From Bacteroidota bacterium (GTDB lineage Bacteria > Bacteroidota > Bacteroidia > Chitinophagales > Chitinophagaceae), in assembly GCA_030706635.1 (NCBI GenBank), contig JAUZOD010000035.1, positions 1 to 43,809 of the forward strand: DNA of 43,809 nt, given 5' to 3'. The notes beneath the pieces are model-generated. The model worked only from the letters and a program-made list of their open reading frames with translations. It was not told where the DNA came from and made no database searches. The translations under genes and the position numbers were made by a program. Shown here piece by piece: positions 16,984 to 24,732 of this stretch (its first letter is position 1; the number at the start of each line of letters is the position of its first letter).

Positions 16984-17751
16984 ATGAATTCCGTCGCGCT
17001 AAAAAGAGAACATGTGGCAGTCGGACTGCCGAAGTACAGGCCGGCAGTTTCCATCATTCAGTCTTTTGATCAAAAAATAGACCTAAAAAGAAATCTGGAT
17101 TATAAATTGAAAATTGCGCTGGAAAAGGCTGAAAGGGAACTCATGGCAAATTATCCGGCAAACCTGGTCATTCCTGTTATAAAAAAGCTTCGCCATCTAT
17201 CCGGGTTGAAATATGATGCTGAAAAAAAAGGCGTTGCCATTTATGTTTCTACTGCGGTGGAAAAGATTTTTTATCTTGATATTAATGTGGAAGACAAAAT
17301 TATAATTGACGAATCATTTGAGATCCGGGACCTGGCGCATAGCAAAAAATTGAGCATCAGATATTTAGTGCTTATACTGCATGCTGCATCCTTTAAAATG
17401 TATCTCTGCAGGTCATCTGTATTTACACTCGTCAAAACTGAAGCAACAGAAAGGGTATCCGATGCCACGGTTAACAATGGAAAGCAGGCGTCAGATCAAT
17501 TTCTCCATCGCGCTGATAAAGAAGTTTCCATTTTAGTGAAAGCATATTCCCTGCCTGTATTTGTGATGGGACCAAAAAGGCCACTACAAAGATTCAAACA
17601 CTTAACAAAATGCGGGCAGTCTATCGTGCAATATATTTACGGAAGTTATTTGAATAAAAAAACAATCCATATCTACAAAGTTCTGAAGCCCCATTTGGCT
17701 TGCTGCGAAAATGAACAAAATGGAATTTGTGGTCGCGTCCCGCCGGATTGA
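16984..17751 (+). CDS. baeRF3-like protein (bacterial eRF1-like fold), C-terminally truncated
   Basis: The 255-residue protein fits the bacterial family related to archaeo-eukaryotic release factor 1 (baeRF family 3). Family features are PKYRPAVSIIQSF near the start, LDYKLKIALEKAERELMANY, GVAIYVSTAVEKIFYLDINV, then SFEIRDL and LPVFVMGPKRPLQRFKHLTK. Family members as I know them are near 360 residues, with a further domain after the VLKPHL point. Here the frame ends about 20 residues past that point, so the last third is missing. It may be a functional short form or a decaying gene. The function of the family is unproven; a link to stalled ribosomes has been proposed from the fold. The following CHAD gene is 55 bases away. 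Confidence 0.65.
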   Translation: MNSVALKREHVAVGLPKYRPAVSIIQSFDQKIDLKRNLDYKLKIALEKAERELMANYPANLVIPVIKKLRHLSGLKYDAEKKGVAIYVSTAVEKIFYLDINVEDKIIIDESFEIRDLAHSKKLSIRYLVLILHAASFKMYLCRSSVFTLVKTEATERVSDATVNNGKQASDQFLHRADKEVSILVKAYSLPVFVMGPKRPLQRFKHLTKCGQSIVQYIYGSYLNKKTIHIYKVLKPHLACCENEQNGICGRVPPD

Positions 17752-17806
17752 AAAGCAGATGAAAGTCTCTCGATAGAGTTTAAACCGGTGTATTAATTGG
17801 AAAAGT

Positions 17807-18625
17807 ATGGAAAAGCTAAAAGTAAATACGGATGTAATAAAAAGATTAAAAGATATTAAGAGACTTTCACGAAAAATTCACAGATATTTTGAAGCAGACG
17901 ATATTCACGTATTCAGGACGGAGACCAAAAAGTTAAGGGCGCTCCTGCGGTTGGTGGGGACTGACCGCATCGAAGGGAAAAAGCCGGCGCTTCCCAAACA
18001 CTTGAAGGACTTATACCGGGTTTTGGGTGCAATCCGAAGCCTGCAATTACAGCAGCAAAATATCAGCGCCGCAATCGCAGAGGATGGTGAGGGCGGCATG
18101 TGCAGAACTTATTTGAATCTCCTGAATGCAAAGGAAGCCGGGAAAATGATTAAGGCGGAAACTTTGCTAATAAATAAAAAGGCGCTCCAGAAAGAAATGC
18201 AACGTATCACCGGAGCGGTTCCCAAAAAAATAGGAAATCCGGGGATTGATAAATTTATTAAATTGACAGGAAACAGACTTCAGCAATTAGCAAATGAGGA
18301 AATCCTTTCAGAAGAATCGCTGCATATGCTTCGAAAATCATTAAAGGACCTGTTATATTGTTGGTCATATATCAAAGCGGATCTGACCCTGTCTCCAGCT
18401 TTTCCAACCAGAAAGGATATACGCAAAATTGTTGATTTGCTTGGGGATTTTCGGGACATTTTGATGGGAATTGTTCAATTAGATTCCGACTTGATATATA
18501 TAAATAATGAAAGCGAGCGCACATGGCTGCTCAACATCAGAACCCAGTGGCAACATAGAAAGGATGAAATCAAAAGGCAGGTAAATATAGAATTGCCGAA
18601 ATTGAAATTTGACTCAGTTATATGA
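17807..18625 (+). CDS. CHAD domain protein
   Basis: The 272-residue, strongly helical and basic protein shows the CHAD pattern of conserved His and basic residues in two repeats: DIHVFRTETKKLRALLRLVG near residue 33 and SLHMLRKSLKDLLYCWSYI near residue 168. CHAD domains bind inorganic polyphosphate through these basic faces. Here the domain stands alone without a CYTH triphosphatase partner. Polyphosphate binding would fit a stress or stationary-phase role, though this is inference. It follows the truncated baeRF3-like gene on the same strand and may share its promoter. Confidence 0.8.
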   Translation: MEKLKVNTDVIKRLKDIKRLSRKIHRYFEADDIHVFRTETKKLRALLRLVGTDRIEGKKPALPKHLKDLYRVLGAIRSLQLQQQNISAAIAEDGEGGMCRTYLNLLNAKEAGKMIKAETLLINKKALQKEMQRITGAVPKKIGNPGIDKFIKLTGNRLQQLANEEILSEESLHMLRKSLKDLLYCWSYIKADLTLSPAFPTRKDIRKIVDLLGDFRDILMGIVQLDSDLIYINNESERTWLLNIRTQWQHRKDEIKRQVNIELPKLKFDSVI

Positions 18626-18699
18626 GATCTGGGACTGTTAAATCTCATTTAGCAGGCTTTCTGACGCTTTTTCCATTGTGTGGTTCCCAATTCGGGTCA

Positions 18700-18924
18700 T
18701 TAAATACTTCTTTTTTTATAGTTCAAGATGGCCCATCCATTGAATACGAATGCAAAGCCAAGCAATGCCAGAATCTGTGTTTTTATGTCCGCCAGCCCGC
18801 TGCCTTTGAGCATAACCATTCTCATGACCTGAATAAAATATGATACAGGATTTAGCCTGGTAATGAACTGAGCCCATTCAGGCATGCTTTCAATGGGTGT
18901 ATACAAGCCGCTGAACAAATTAAA
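18700..18924 (-). pseudogene. ABC-2 type permease, C-terminal fragment
   Basis: In the minus frame ending at 18700 the sequence reads as the last 75 residues of an ABC-2 export permease: LFSGLYTPIESMPEW, then FITRLNPVSYFIQVMRMVML and a final hydrophobic helix. In intact transporters about 300 residues precede the LFSG motif. No start codon with a plausible N-terminus is present. The sequence upstream switches abruptly to the beginning of an outer-membrane efflux protein, so this is one side of a deletion. Confidence 0.8.
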
Positions 18925-19106
18925 CTGGTCAGGTCTTTTTGCCTGATCAGCGGGTAATTTGTTCTGGCTAGCAGGTAGGCGTTCTCGATGGACAAGATTT
19001 TTATCGCCTGTGCCACTGCGCTGGCGCCGCAGACAGAAAATAAGCCCAGCAGGAAGATCGAGATTGCCGAAAGAAGGGGATTTTTGTTTGTTTGAACAGC
19101 GTTCAT
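18925..19106 (-). pseudogene. TolC-like outer-membrane efflux protein, N-terminal fragment
   Basis: From the ATG at 19106 the minus strand encodes a signal peptide (LLSAISIFLLGLFSVCGASA) followed by ILSIENAYLLARTNYPLIRQ, the standard beginning of a TolC-family protein. After about 59 residues the sequence runs out of frame into the ABC-2 permease end at about 18922-18930. TolC, adaptor and permease genes usually stand in this order in efflux operons. The simplest reading is one internal deletion that removed the rest of tolC, the adaptor and most of the permease. The frame remains open for 25 more residues of permease DNA in the wrong frame. Confidence 0.78.
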
Positions 19107-19244
19107 ATTATTTACAGTCTGATAGTTTGATTTTTAAAGAGATCATTCTTTCCGCTTTTTAGTTGTTCTTGATATCTATTATTTATTCTGATTTATTGAC
19201 TAGGTTGAGGTTAATAAAATTATCGCGGATTTATCGGGGGGGAT

Positions 19245-19287
19245 ATGATCTAAGTCACCCACAATTGTGATTCAATTCGTACTCTGG
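19245..19287 (+). promoter_or_regulatory. Possible FNR-type box before a small membrane ORF
   Basis: ATGAT-CTAA-GTCAC at 19245-19258 keeps the TGAT/GTCA core. The nearest -7-like element, TACTCTGG at 19280-19287, lies 32 bp downstream but matches TAnnTTTG poorly. The box is plausible, the promoter weak. Confidence 0.4.
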
Positions 19288-19318
19288 TTTCCGTATCTGA
19301 TTATAGCACCAACATAGT

Positions 19319-19489
19319 ATGAAATGGAGCCATTGCATTTGGCCGATGCCGGGAGGTATTCTGTGGTATCTTCCGCTTTACTTTATTTTCCTGTTTCTTT
19401 CAATGAGAAAGAGGCCAATAAAGAAGGAAATAAGTATAATTGAACTTATCCACCAGAATATCCCGTTACTGAAAGAAGAATTGTTATAA
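19319..19489 (+). CDS. Small membrane protein (56 residues), unknown
   Basis: The frame runs from ATG at 19319 to TAA at 19487-19489. It encodes one hydrophobic helix (GGILWYLPLYFIFLFLS) with Trp-rich N-terminal residues, followed by a basic stretch MRKRPIKKE and an amphipathic C-terminus. A Trp-rich single helix then a positively charged linker is typical of small inner-membrane proteins, but I recognise no family. It sits alone between the efflux deletion scar and the flavodoxin gene, with a possible FNR-type box 60 bases upstream. Confidence 0.5.
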   Translation: MKWSHCIWPMPGGILWYLPLYFIFLFLSMRKRPIKKEISIIELIHQNIPLLKEELL

Positions 19490-19566
19490 GCCATACTTAT
19501 AAATTTTAATAAGAAATGAAGCTGTGCCTGTTATTCTGCAATCGCTGCGATATTGTCCTCATCGTA

Positions 19567-20109
19567 CTAAAGCGCCTCGGCTGAAGAAAGTTTAGCGGTG
19601 CCGGAGGTAAATTTTCTGACCGATTCTATAATATTGGAAAGATTTTCTATTTTAACTCCGTCAATATCGCTTAACATGGCCTTTTTTTTGACAGGATCCT
19701 TTTCAACCCAGCCGCCGAGCCTGAGTATCAGGGCATCCTTCCAGGAGAGTTTCTGTTTAACGAGCCTTCCGGGCAGAAAAAAGATATTCTGCGAATCCAG
19801 GAGCGATGCAGGGACGTTTCTTTTTATTATGTCTTGCTGTTTCGCAGGTTCCGACTCGGGAGTACCACAGACGATGAACAAAAAAAGCTTTTTGCCCCCG
19901 AGAAGAACTGAATTTTGTTTGAGCCATTTTTTTATCAATAACTTCCCGACATAAACAGAGCTTCCCGTTATTATATAATCAAATAAAAGCAATTTTTCCT
20001 TAGTCAGGTCATCGGCAGGTTGAACCGGCAGCTTGAGTTCAGCGCCCAGCCATTCGGCATATTGGCGGGTGGCCCCATACTTTCCTTTGTGCACAATTAT
20101 TCCTTTCAT
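19567..20109 (-). CDS. Flavodoxin-domain protein (HemG-like)
   Basis: The 180-residue protein has a flavodoxin fold: MKGIIVHKGKYGATRQYAEWL carries the FMN phosphate loop, DYIITGSSVYVGKLL the second flavin loop, and FLFIVCGTPES the third. This is the layout of HemG-type protoporphyrinogen oxidases and of flavodoxins that replace them. It could oxidise protoporphyrinogen in haem synthesis with respiratory quinone, or act as an electron carrier. The frame extends to a methionine at 20133, but that overlaps the USP gene; the ATG at 20109 leaves a 10-base gap. It forms a two-gene unit with the USP under an FNR-type promoter. Confidence 0.82.
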   Translation of the reverse strand: MKGIIVHKGKYGATRQYAEWLGAELKLPVQPADDLTKEKLLLFDYIITGSSVYVGKLLIKKWLKQNSVLLGGKKLFLFIVCGTPESEPAKQQDIIKRNVPASLLDSQNIFFLPGRLVKQKLSWKDALILRLGGWVEKDPVKKKAMLSDIDGVKIENLSNIIESVRKFTSGTAKLSSAEAL

Positions 20110-20119
20110 ATCATGGTTG

Positions 20120-20956
20120 TTAATGGTGTGCAATAAAAATGGGAAGATTAATCACTCTTACAACCAATCCGGCAGCACTCGGCCTGAACAAATCCGAAAC
20201 CAGGCTCCTGCCAAAAGCGCCCATGACCACAAACGTATTTTGCTTTCCCAGCAAATAGCTAAATAGTTCATCCTTAGCTTTCCCCTGCAGAACGTGGAAG
20301 CTGACATCGGCGTAGTGTGCTTTAACTAATCCTTCAATTTGATTCTGTTCCGGTTGATGTGAGGATTCGTCTTCCACATGAAGAATTGTTACTCTTTTGT
20401 TCTCCAGTTCAGGGAAGAGATAGATGAATTGTTTAATGGCGAAAACCGAAGACAAACTGCCGTCGTAAGCAAACAGAAGTTCATCAATGCCCTCAAAGCT
20501 GAGAGGCGAAAGAATAACAGGGCATTCCGACTTTGCCATAACCTCCTTCACAAAGGCTGTTGGTATATTTTCAGGTTCTGACTTAAACGAAGTCTCTGCA
20601 TTTAAGATGATCATATCTGCAAACCGGCTTTCGGCAATTGCTGCCTTCACGGGTGCATCCCTATCGAGGTGCGCGTAACTGCATACTCCTCTGTTTACGC
20701 AAGCCTCATTAAATAACCGTATGTTATTCTGAAAGGATTTCTCCATTTCTCGGTTTTGCGGGATGTCATCGGCTATTATTGTCTCCACAAAGGGAAGACC
20801 ATGAAAAGTCCTTAACTCGGGTAACCTGGGCTCATGAATATTTTCCAGAAATACTCCGGTTAGTTTAGAATGGCTCAGGTTCGCTGTGTAACAGGCGAAT
20901 TCTACAGCATTCATCTCAAGCTTTGCGGCATTTACGGCTAATAGAATATTTTTCAC
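20120..20956 (-). CDS. Universal stress protein, tandem UspA domains
   Basis: The 278-residue protein begins MKNILLAVNAAKLEMNAVEF and has the same layout as the USP at 16020: fold 1 with ADMIILNAETSF and KSECPVILSP, fold 2 with ELLFAYDGSLSSVFAIKQF and a final LPIFIAHH. The ATP loop is degenerate (MGAFGRSLVSDLF). The protein keeps a conserved SRFAD-MII segment also present in the paralogues. It is first in an operon with a flavodoxin gene and has one of the clearest FNR-type promoters in the window. Confidence 0.9.
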   Translation of the reverse strand: MKNILLAVNAAKLEMNAVEFACYTANLSHSKLTGVFLENIHEPRLPELRTFHGLPFVETIIADDIPQNREMEKSFQNNIRLFNEACVNRGVCSYAHLDRDAPVKAAIAESRFADMIILNAETSFKSEPENIPTAFVKEVMAKSECPVILSPLSFEGIDELLFAYDGSLSSVFAIKQFIYLFPELENKRVTILHVEDESSHQPEQNQIEGLVKAHYADVSFHVLQGKAKDELFSYLLGKQNTFVVMGAFGRSLVSDLFRPSAAGLVVRVINLPIFIAHH

Positions 20957-20972
20957 TGGAAAATTATTATTT

Positions 20973-21038
20973 CAAAAATATTTATTGCTCAACTGATATT
21001 TGATGAGAATAATCAGCGCGCATGCTGATACCGATCAG
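20973..21038 (-). promoter_or_regulatory. FNR-type box and -7 element for the usp-flavodoxin operon
   Basis: Minus strand: CTGAT-CGGT-ATCAG (21038-21025), a perfect inverted repeat, then TATTTTTG (20980-20973), a perfect TAnnTTTG. Centres are exactly 55 bp apart, and the predicted leader is about 12 bases. The -7 element is identical to that of the ba3 operon. Confidence 0.78.
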
Positions 21039-21046
21039 GACAAGGG

Positions 21047-21084
21047 AAAAAAAGTCAATACCCGTCAAAAGGGACGGGTATTGA
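21047..21084 (-). terminator. Rho-independent terminator after the BON gene
   Basis: A perfect 11-base stem, CAATACCCGTC / GACGGGTATTG at 21056-21083, with a six-base loop. On the minus strand it is followed by seven T (complement of 21053-21047). It separates the BON gene from the usp promoter. Confidence 0.85.
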
Positions 21085-21107
21085 TTCATCATTCACATTT
21101 TACAACA

Positions 21108-21776
21108 CTAAAAGACCAGTTCTTCTACGATGACTTCTAGCTGGTTATCCACGTTCATGATTCCCGGAGCTGCCCAGGCAACGTCTGCGGCGTCTTCCTT
21201 TTCCTTGATGGAATGAACCCGGCCGCGCAGGATTGCTTTGCTGCCAATGATATCAACGGACAGCTTTTCCGCATCAACGCTTGCCATACGGTGAAAGGAG
21301 TCGGTTATTTTCTTTTTAATATCAACGGGATTTGCAGCTGGCTTTACGCTGATAAAATTGTAGATGGTGCGTATTCCCGAAAGGTTCTCAATGGCAGTCT
21401 TAGCAGCTCTGCGCTGGTAATCCCATTCCACTTGCCCATCAAGGGTAACTACGCCGTCCTCCACCTTAATTTTAATTTTGTCTTCATTAATCGCGGTATG
21501 CCATTTTAAAGCATTCAAGACCGCTTCAGCGATCTCTGTATCCGTTCTGCGAAAGAATGGCGAAACCCCCACCTGGATATCCTCGGCAACCGCCCTGACA
21601 CCCGAAACCCCCTTGGCCACGCGTTCTGCAGCCAGTTTCTTTGTATAAGTGTCAACAATGCCGTTAAGCGTAACGATTCCCTCCTTTACAGATACCCCGA
21701 TTTCGGCTGCATTCAAAACGGGTTCCCAATTGAGTTGGGCAATTACATCTTTTTGAATTTGAGCATCATTTTTCAT
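21108..21776 (-). CDS. BON-domain protein with three BON repeats
   Basis: The 222-residue protein is built of three BON domains (about residues 5-70, 78-145 and 150-217). Each shows the V-x-V-x-x-G-x-V-x-L-x-G-x-V pattern, for example IGVSVKEGIVTLNGIV and IKVEDGVVTLDGQVEW. There is no signal peptide, so it is likely cytoplasmic, unlike OsmY. BON domains bind membranes or lipids, and cytoplasmic multi-BON proteins are often found with stress genes. It is a single gene ending in a strong terminator. The 225-base upstream region contains TGAC-AATG-ACCA (21881-21892), which does not fit the 33/55 rule. Confidence 0.88.
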   Translation of the reverse strand: MKNDAQIQKDVIAQLNWEPVLNAAEIGVSVKEGIVTLNGIVDTYTKKLAAERVAKGVSGVRAVAEDIQVGVSPFFRRTDTEIAEAVLNALKWHTAINEDKIKIKVEDGVVTLDGQVEWDYQRRAAKTAIENLSGIRTIYNFISVKPAANPVDIKKKITDSFHRMASVDAEKLSVDIIGSKAILRGRVHSIKEKEDAADVAWAAPGIMNVDNQLEVIVEELVF

Positions 21777-22001
21777 AACTGATAATTTTTAAATTGTTAA
21801 TTAATTTCAATAGACTTTTAAATCTGATGATATAACCTGATTCCAAAATCCTTTACAAAGAACATTAATGAGCGGGGTTCTGACAATGACCAGGGTTATC
21901 TGCGTTTGTGAGACTTGTCAATACCGGTGCCTGACAGAGCCTGTTCTCATGGAAGACCGGGTAGCAGCAGGAGAGATAGAGTTTGGTTTTCAATATTATA
22001 G

Positions 22002-23186
22002 CTACTCTCTTTGCTTAAAATAAAAAGTAAAAAGATAAAATAAGATACGGATGGATCCATAACAGGTGCTCTGCCAAAGCCTTCGCAAAAGAGTGTTTTT
22101 CGAATTCAGATCATGTTCTGTTAAGCGGATGCAATCCTTTACTATAATTGCTTCAATCTCTTCTTTTACTGCCCTGGTAAACAGTTCGTTATTTACGTCC
22201 AGGTTTAATTCTATGCTCGCAAATGCACTTATATTATTGACATTATAAGAACCCAGCGTGAGCCATTTCGCATCACATATTGCCATTTTTGCATGCAGAA
22301 TGCTGGGCTGATATTCATAAGTCTCAATTTGATTCCTTAATAGCCAGCGATACATATAACGTTCTGCCTGCTTCGCTATCCATACATCGGAGGCGCCGGC
22401 GAGGATCAGTTTTATGGTCACCCCGCGGTGAACGGCCTTCTGGATATTTCTTCTGAATTCCTTGCCAGGCAGAAAATAACTGGATACCATAATGATCTGG
22501 TGGTTAGCCTTACGGAATATCTCGCGATAACTCCTGGAAATTTCATTTTTTCGCCGCACCCAGTCATTCCGCCGCATCCTTACCAGGCAGGCCTCTGCAG
22601 CTGGTATGTCAAATTGAAGTGGTTTCCCTTCACATGGCGTCAGTTCCATATGAGCCGGGTATGCGTTCCATGTTTTCCAGCATAGCACGCAAAGACCCCT
22701 TGCTATTTCCCCTTCTGCATATAAGGCAAAATCCAGCCATGCCGGCTCACCCGGAATATCGTTATAATTATTGCTTAGGTTTATGCCCCCGACCAGAGCA
22801 TATCTGGTGTCTGTGACCACCAGCTTATGATGCAGGCGTCGTCCGAAATAATAGTACCGGCTTTTAAATATGGGTTCAAAAAAGCGAAAATGGATACCGG
22901 CGTCTGTTAACTTCCGGATAAAAAGCGGAGAGATTTCCTGGGATGCGTACCCATCCGCTACAATATAGATGCTGACATTTCTCCCGGCGGCAAGAATAAG
23001 CTTTTCAGCAACGTATTTTCCAGTTTCATCGTCAGTAAAAATATACATTTGAAGATGTATGGATTCCTGTGCCTGATCGATTAACTGATACAGTTGTTTG
23101 AAATATTCCTTTCCGCCCCGAACAAGCCTGATCCTGTTATTTGCGGTATACCCCGAAAGCGCCGTTTTTGACTCGCCGGAAGACAT
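22002..23186 (-). CDS. Phospholipase D-like protein (cardiolipin synthase type)
   Basis: The 394-residue protein has two HxKxxxxD motifs, H119/K121/D126 and H298/K300/D305, each followed by a Gly/Ser-rich turn (GGINL, GSYNVN), the signature of PLD enzymes. The closest architecture is ClsB-type cardiolipin synthase lacking the N-terminal membrane helices. It would join two lipid headgroups or act as a phosphodiesterase; lipid synthesis is most likely. The gene follows a DUF302 gene by 48 bases on the same strand. A second lipid-synthesis pair lies at 40009-41419. Confidence 0.85.
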   Translation of the reverse strand: MSSGESKTALSGYTANNRIRLVRGGKEYFKQLYQLIDQAQESIHLQMYIFTDDETGKYVAEKLILAAGRNVSIYIVADGYASQEISPLFIRKLTDAGIHFRFFEPIFKSRYYYFGRRLHHKLVVTDTRYALVGGINLSNNYNDIPGEPAWLDFALYAEGEIARGLCVLCWKTWNAYPAHMELTPCEGKPLQFDIPAAEACLVRMRRNDWVRRKNEISRSYREIFRKANHQIIMVSSYFLPGKEFRRNIQKAVHRGVTIKLILAGASDVWIAKQAERYMYRWLLRNQIETYEYQPSILHAKMAICDAKWLTLGSYNVNNISAFASIELNLDVNNELFTRAVKEEIEAIIVKDCIRLTEHDLNSKNTLLRRLWQSTCYGSIRILFYLFTFYFKQRE

Positions 23187-23234
23187 ATCCTGAAGTTGAT
23201 CAATTTATTATTGGAAAACTTCCACCCAACCGCT

Positions 23235-23621
23235 TTAAATATTCCGGAGGGCCTCCAGCAGGGATTCTTTCACTTCGCTGGCGAAGGTTTTCAGATTCAG
23301 GTCATCAATATGGTGTACTATTTCTTCCGGGTTGATCACTGATATCTCGACCTCGGCATTATCATGTTCCTGAACAACGACATTGCACGGAAGAAAAAGA
23401 CCCAGCTTATCTTCCTCTAATAAACCTTCGTATGCATATTGCGGATTGCAGGCTCCCAAAATAGTATAATTCCGAAAATCCACGTTCAATTTGTTTTTAA
23501 ATGTCTTTTTTATATTTATGGATGTAATGATACCAAATCCCTGCTTTTTCAATTCTTCTGTAGTCCTTTCAATTGCCTTATCGAAAGGAAAAAAAACTTT
23601 TTTACTGAAATGATATTCCAT
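23235..23621 (-). CDS. DUF302 protein
   Basis: The 128-residue protein matches DUF302: an early FDKAIERTTEELKKQGFGIITSI, a middle YTILGACNPQYAYEGL, and a following LFLPCNVVVQEHDNAEVEISVINPEEIV. The Cys/Pro pairs in GACNP and LPCN are family-conserved. Members are common near respiration and stress genes; the fold is TBP-like and a metal- or ligand-binding role is suspected only. It has its own class-II-spaced FNR-type promoter shared with a divergent USP and is followed by the PLD gene. Confidence 0.88.
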   Translation of the reverse strand: MEYHFSKKVFFPFDKAIERTTEELKKQGFGIITSINIKKTFKNKLNVDFRNYTILGACNPQYAYEGLLEEDKLGLFLPCNVVVQEHDNAEVEISVINPEEIVHHIDDLNLKTFASEVKESLLEALRNI

Positions 23622-23638
23622 AAGAAATGATTACCTGT

Positions 23639-23734
23639 CAAACTTAATGAAATGGTTTGGCCGGTTTAATGATCTTTCTCATGAGATGGTGTGACGAGGT
23701 TCATACTCAGGCGCCTGAGGAAGGAATATGTTTG
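23639..23734. promoter_or_regulatory. Divergent promoters sharing one FNR-type box (DUF302 and usp)
   Basis: The box ATGAT-CTTT-CTCAT is at 23669-23682, centre 23675.5. Minus strand: TAAGTTTG (23646-23639), a perfect TAnnTTTG, lies exactly 33 bp away for DUF302. Plus strand: TATGTTTG (23727-23734), also perfect, lies exactly 55 bp away for the USP at 23831. A perfect 14-bp palindrome CTCAGGCGCCTGAG at 23706-23719 lies just upstream of the plus -7 element, and CCCGCGCGGG (23736-23745) covers its predicted start point. Confidence 0.72.
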
Positions 23735-23830
23735 CCCCGCGCGGGTTAAGATCCGGTGATTCCGGCGGATAACCGATAAGACGGAATATGCCGGCAGTTA
23801 AAGTAAACAAAACGATTAAATGTTCTTAAA

Positions 23831-24667
23831 ATGAAAAAGATCATAGCCGCCTTTGACAGTCTCGGATTTTCTGAAAGTACATTGCAATACGCCGTTTTTC
23901 TGGCGAAAGAATATGATGCACATCTGGTGGGCGTATTTCTGCGCGAGTCTACCCGGATAGGTTATGCGGTCTATGCAACGATTACGAAGCAGTCCGATTC
24001 AGGCAAGAGTATCTTTGATGCGATTGAAAATGCTGACAAAGAGACAATGAATAAGGCCATAATGGAATTCGAGTCCTCCTGCCAAAAAGCAAAAATCAAC
24101 TATTCCATCCACAAAGATAAAAAAGACGCTCTTCAGGAATTGCTGCATGAAACCGCCTTTGCAGACTTGCTGGTGATAAATGCGTGGGAAACGTTTTCCT
24201 ATATCGAAAATAATCTTCCGGGTTGGTTTATCAAAAATGTCCTGCATGACGCACAATGCCCAGTTTTGCTCGTCCCCAGGAAATTTGTACCGGTAAAAAA
24301 ACTTATCTTTCTGTATGATGGCAGCCCTTCTTCCATCCAGGCTGTTAAAATGTTCAGTTATGTTCTGCCTGAAATGAGCAGCCTGGAAACAAAAGTGTTG
24401 AGTGCAAAGGACGACAGATCCAACCTGCATTTGCCCGACAATAAATTAATGAAAGAGTGGATGAAACGGCATCATGCACATGTTGCCTATCAGGTTCTCC
24501 AGGGCACCGAAAAGGAAATTGCCAATATCATTTCCCATGAAGGCGCCGATGTCATCATTGTAGCCGGATCCTACCACCGAAGTGGTCTGTCCATGTTGTT
24601 TCACAGAAGCCTTGCCGATCTTTTGCTAAGGCAGACGAATGCCCCTGTTTTTATCGCGCATCTGTGA
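23831..24667 (+). CDS. Universal stress protein, tandem UspA domains
   Basis: The 278-residue protein starts MKKIIAAFDSLGFSESTLQY. Fold 1 includes ADLLVINAWETFSY and DAQCPVLLVPRKF; fold 2 begins with KLIFLYDGSPSSIQAVKMF and ends in APVFIAHL. The ATP loop AGSYHRSGLSMLF is degenerate like that of the USP at 2541. It is followed after 65 bases by a P-type ATPase, an operon-like pairing. The predicted 5' leader is long, about 90 bases, in contrast with other promoters here. Confidence 0.9.
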   Translation: MKKIIAAFDSLGFSESTLQYAVFLAKEYDAHLVGVFLRESTRIGYAVYATITKQSDSGKSIFDAIENADKETMNKAIMEFESSCQKAKINYSIHKDKKDALQELLHETAFADLLVINAWETFSYIENNLPGWFIKNVLHDAQCPVLLVPRKFVPVKKLIFLYDGSPSSIQAVKMFSYVLPEMSSLETKVLSAKDDRSNLHLPDNKLMKEWMKRHHAHVAYQVLQGTEKEIANIISHEGADVIIVAGSYHRSGLSMLFHRSLADLLLRQTNAPVFIAHL

Positions 24668-24732
24668 TGAACGCCGAAGCAGCGACGATCATACCTGAAT
24701 AATAATCTGTTTACCAAAGGATAAATCAAAAA

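Noticed and set aside
21881-21892. TGAC-AATG-ACCA as a box for the BON gene
   Set aside because: One core base is wrong and neither permitted distance holds a TAnnTTTG on the minus strand.
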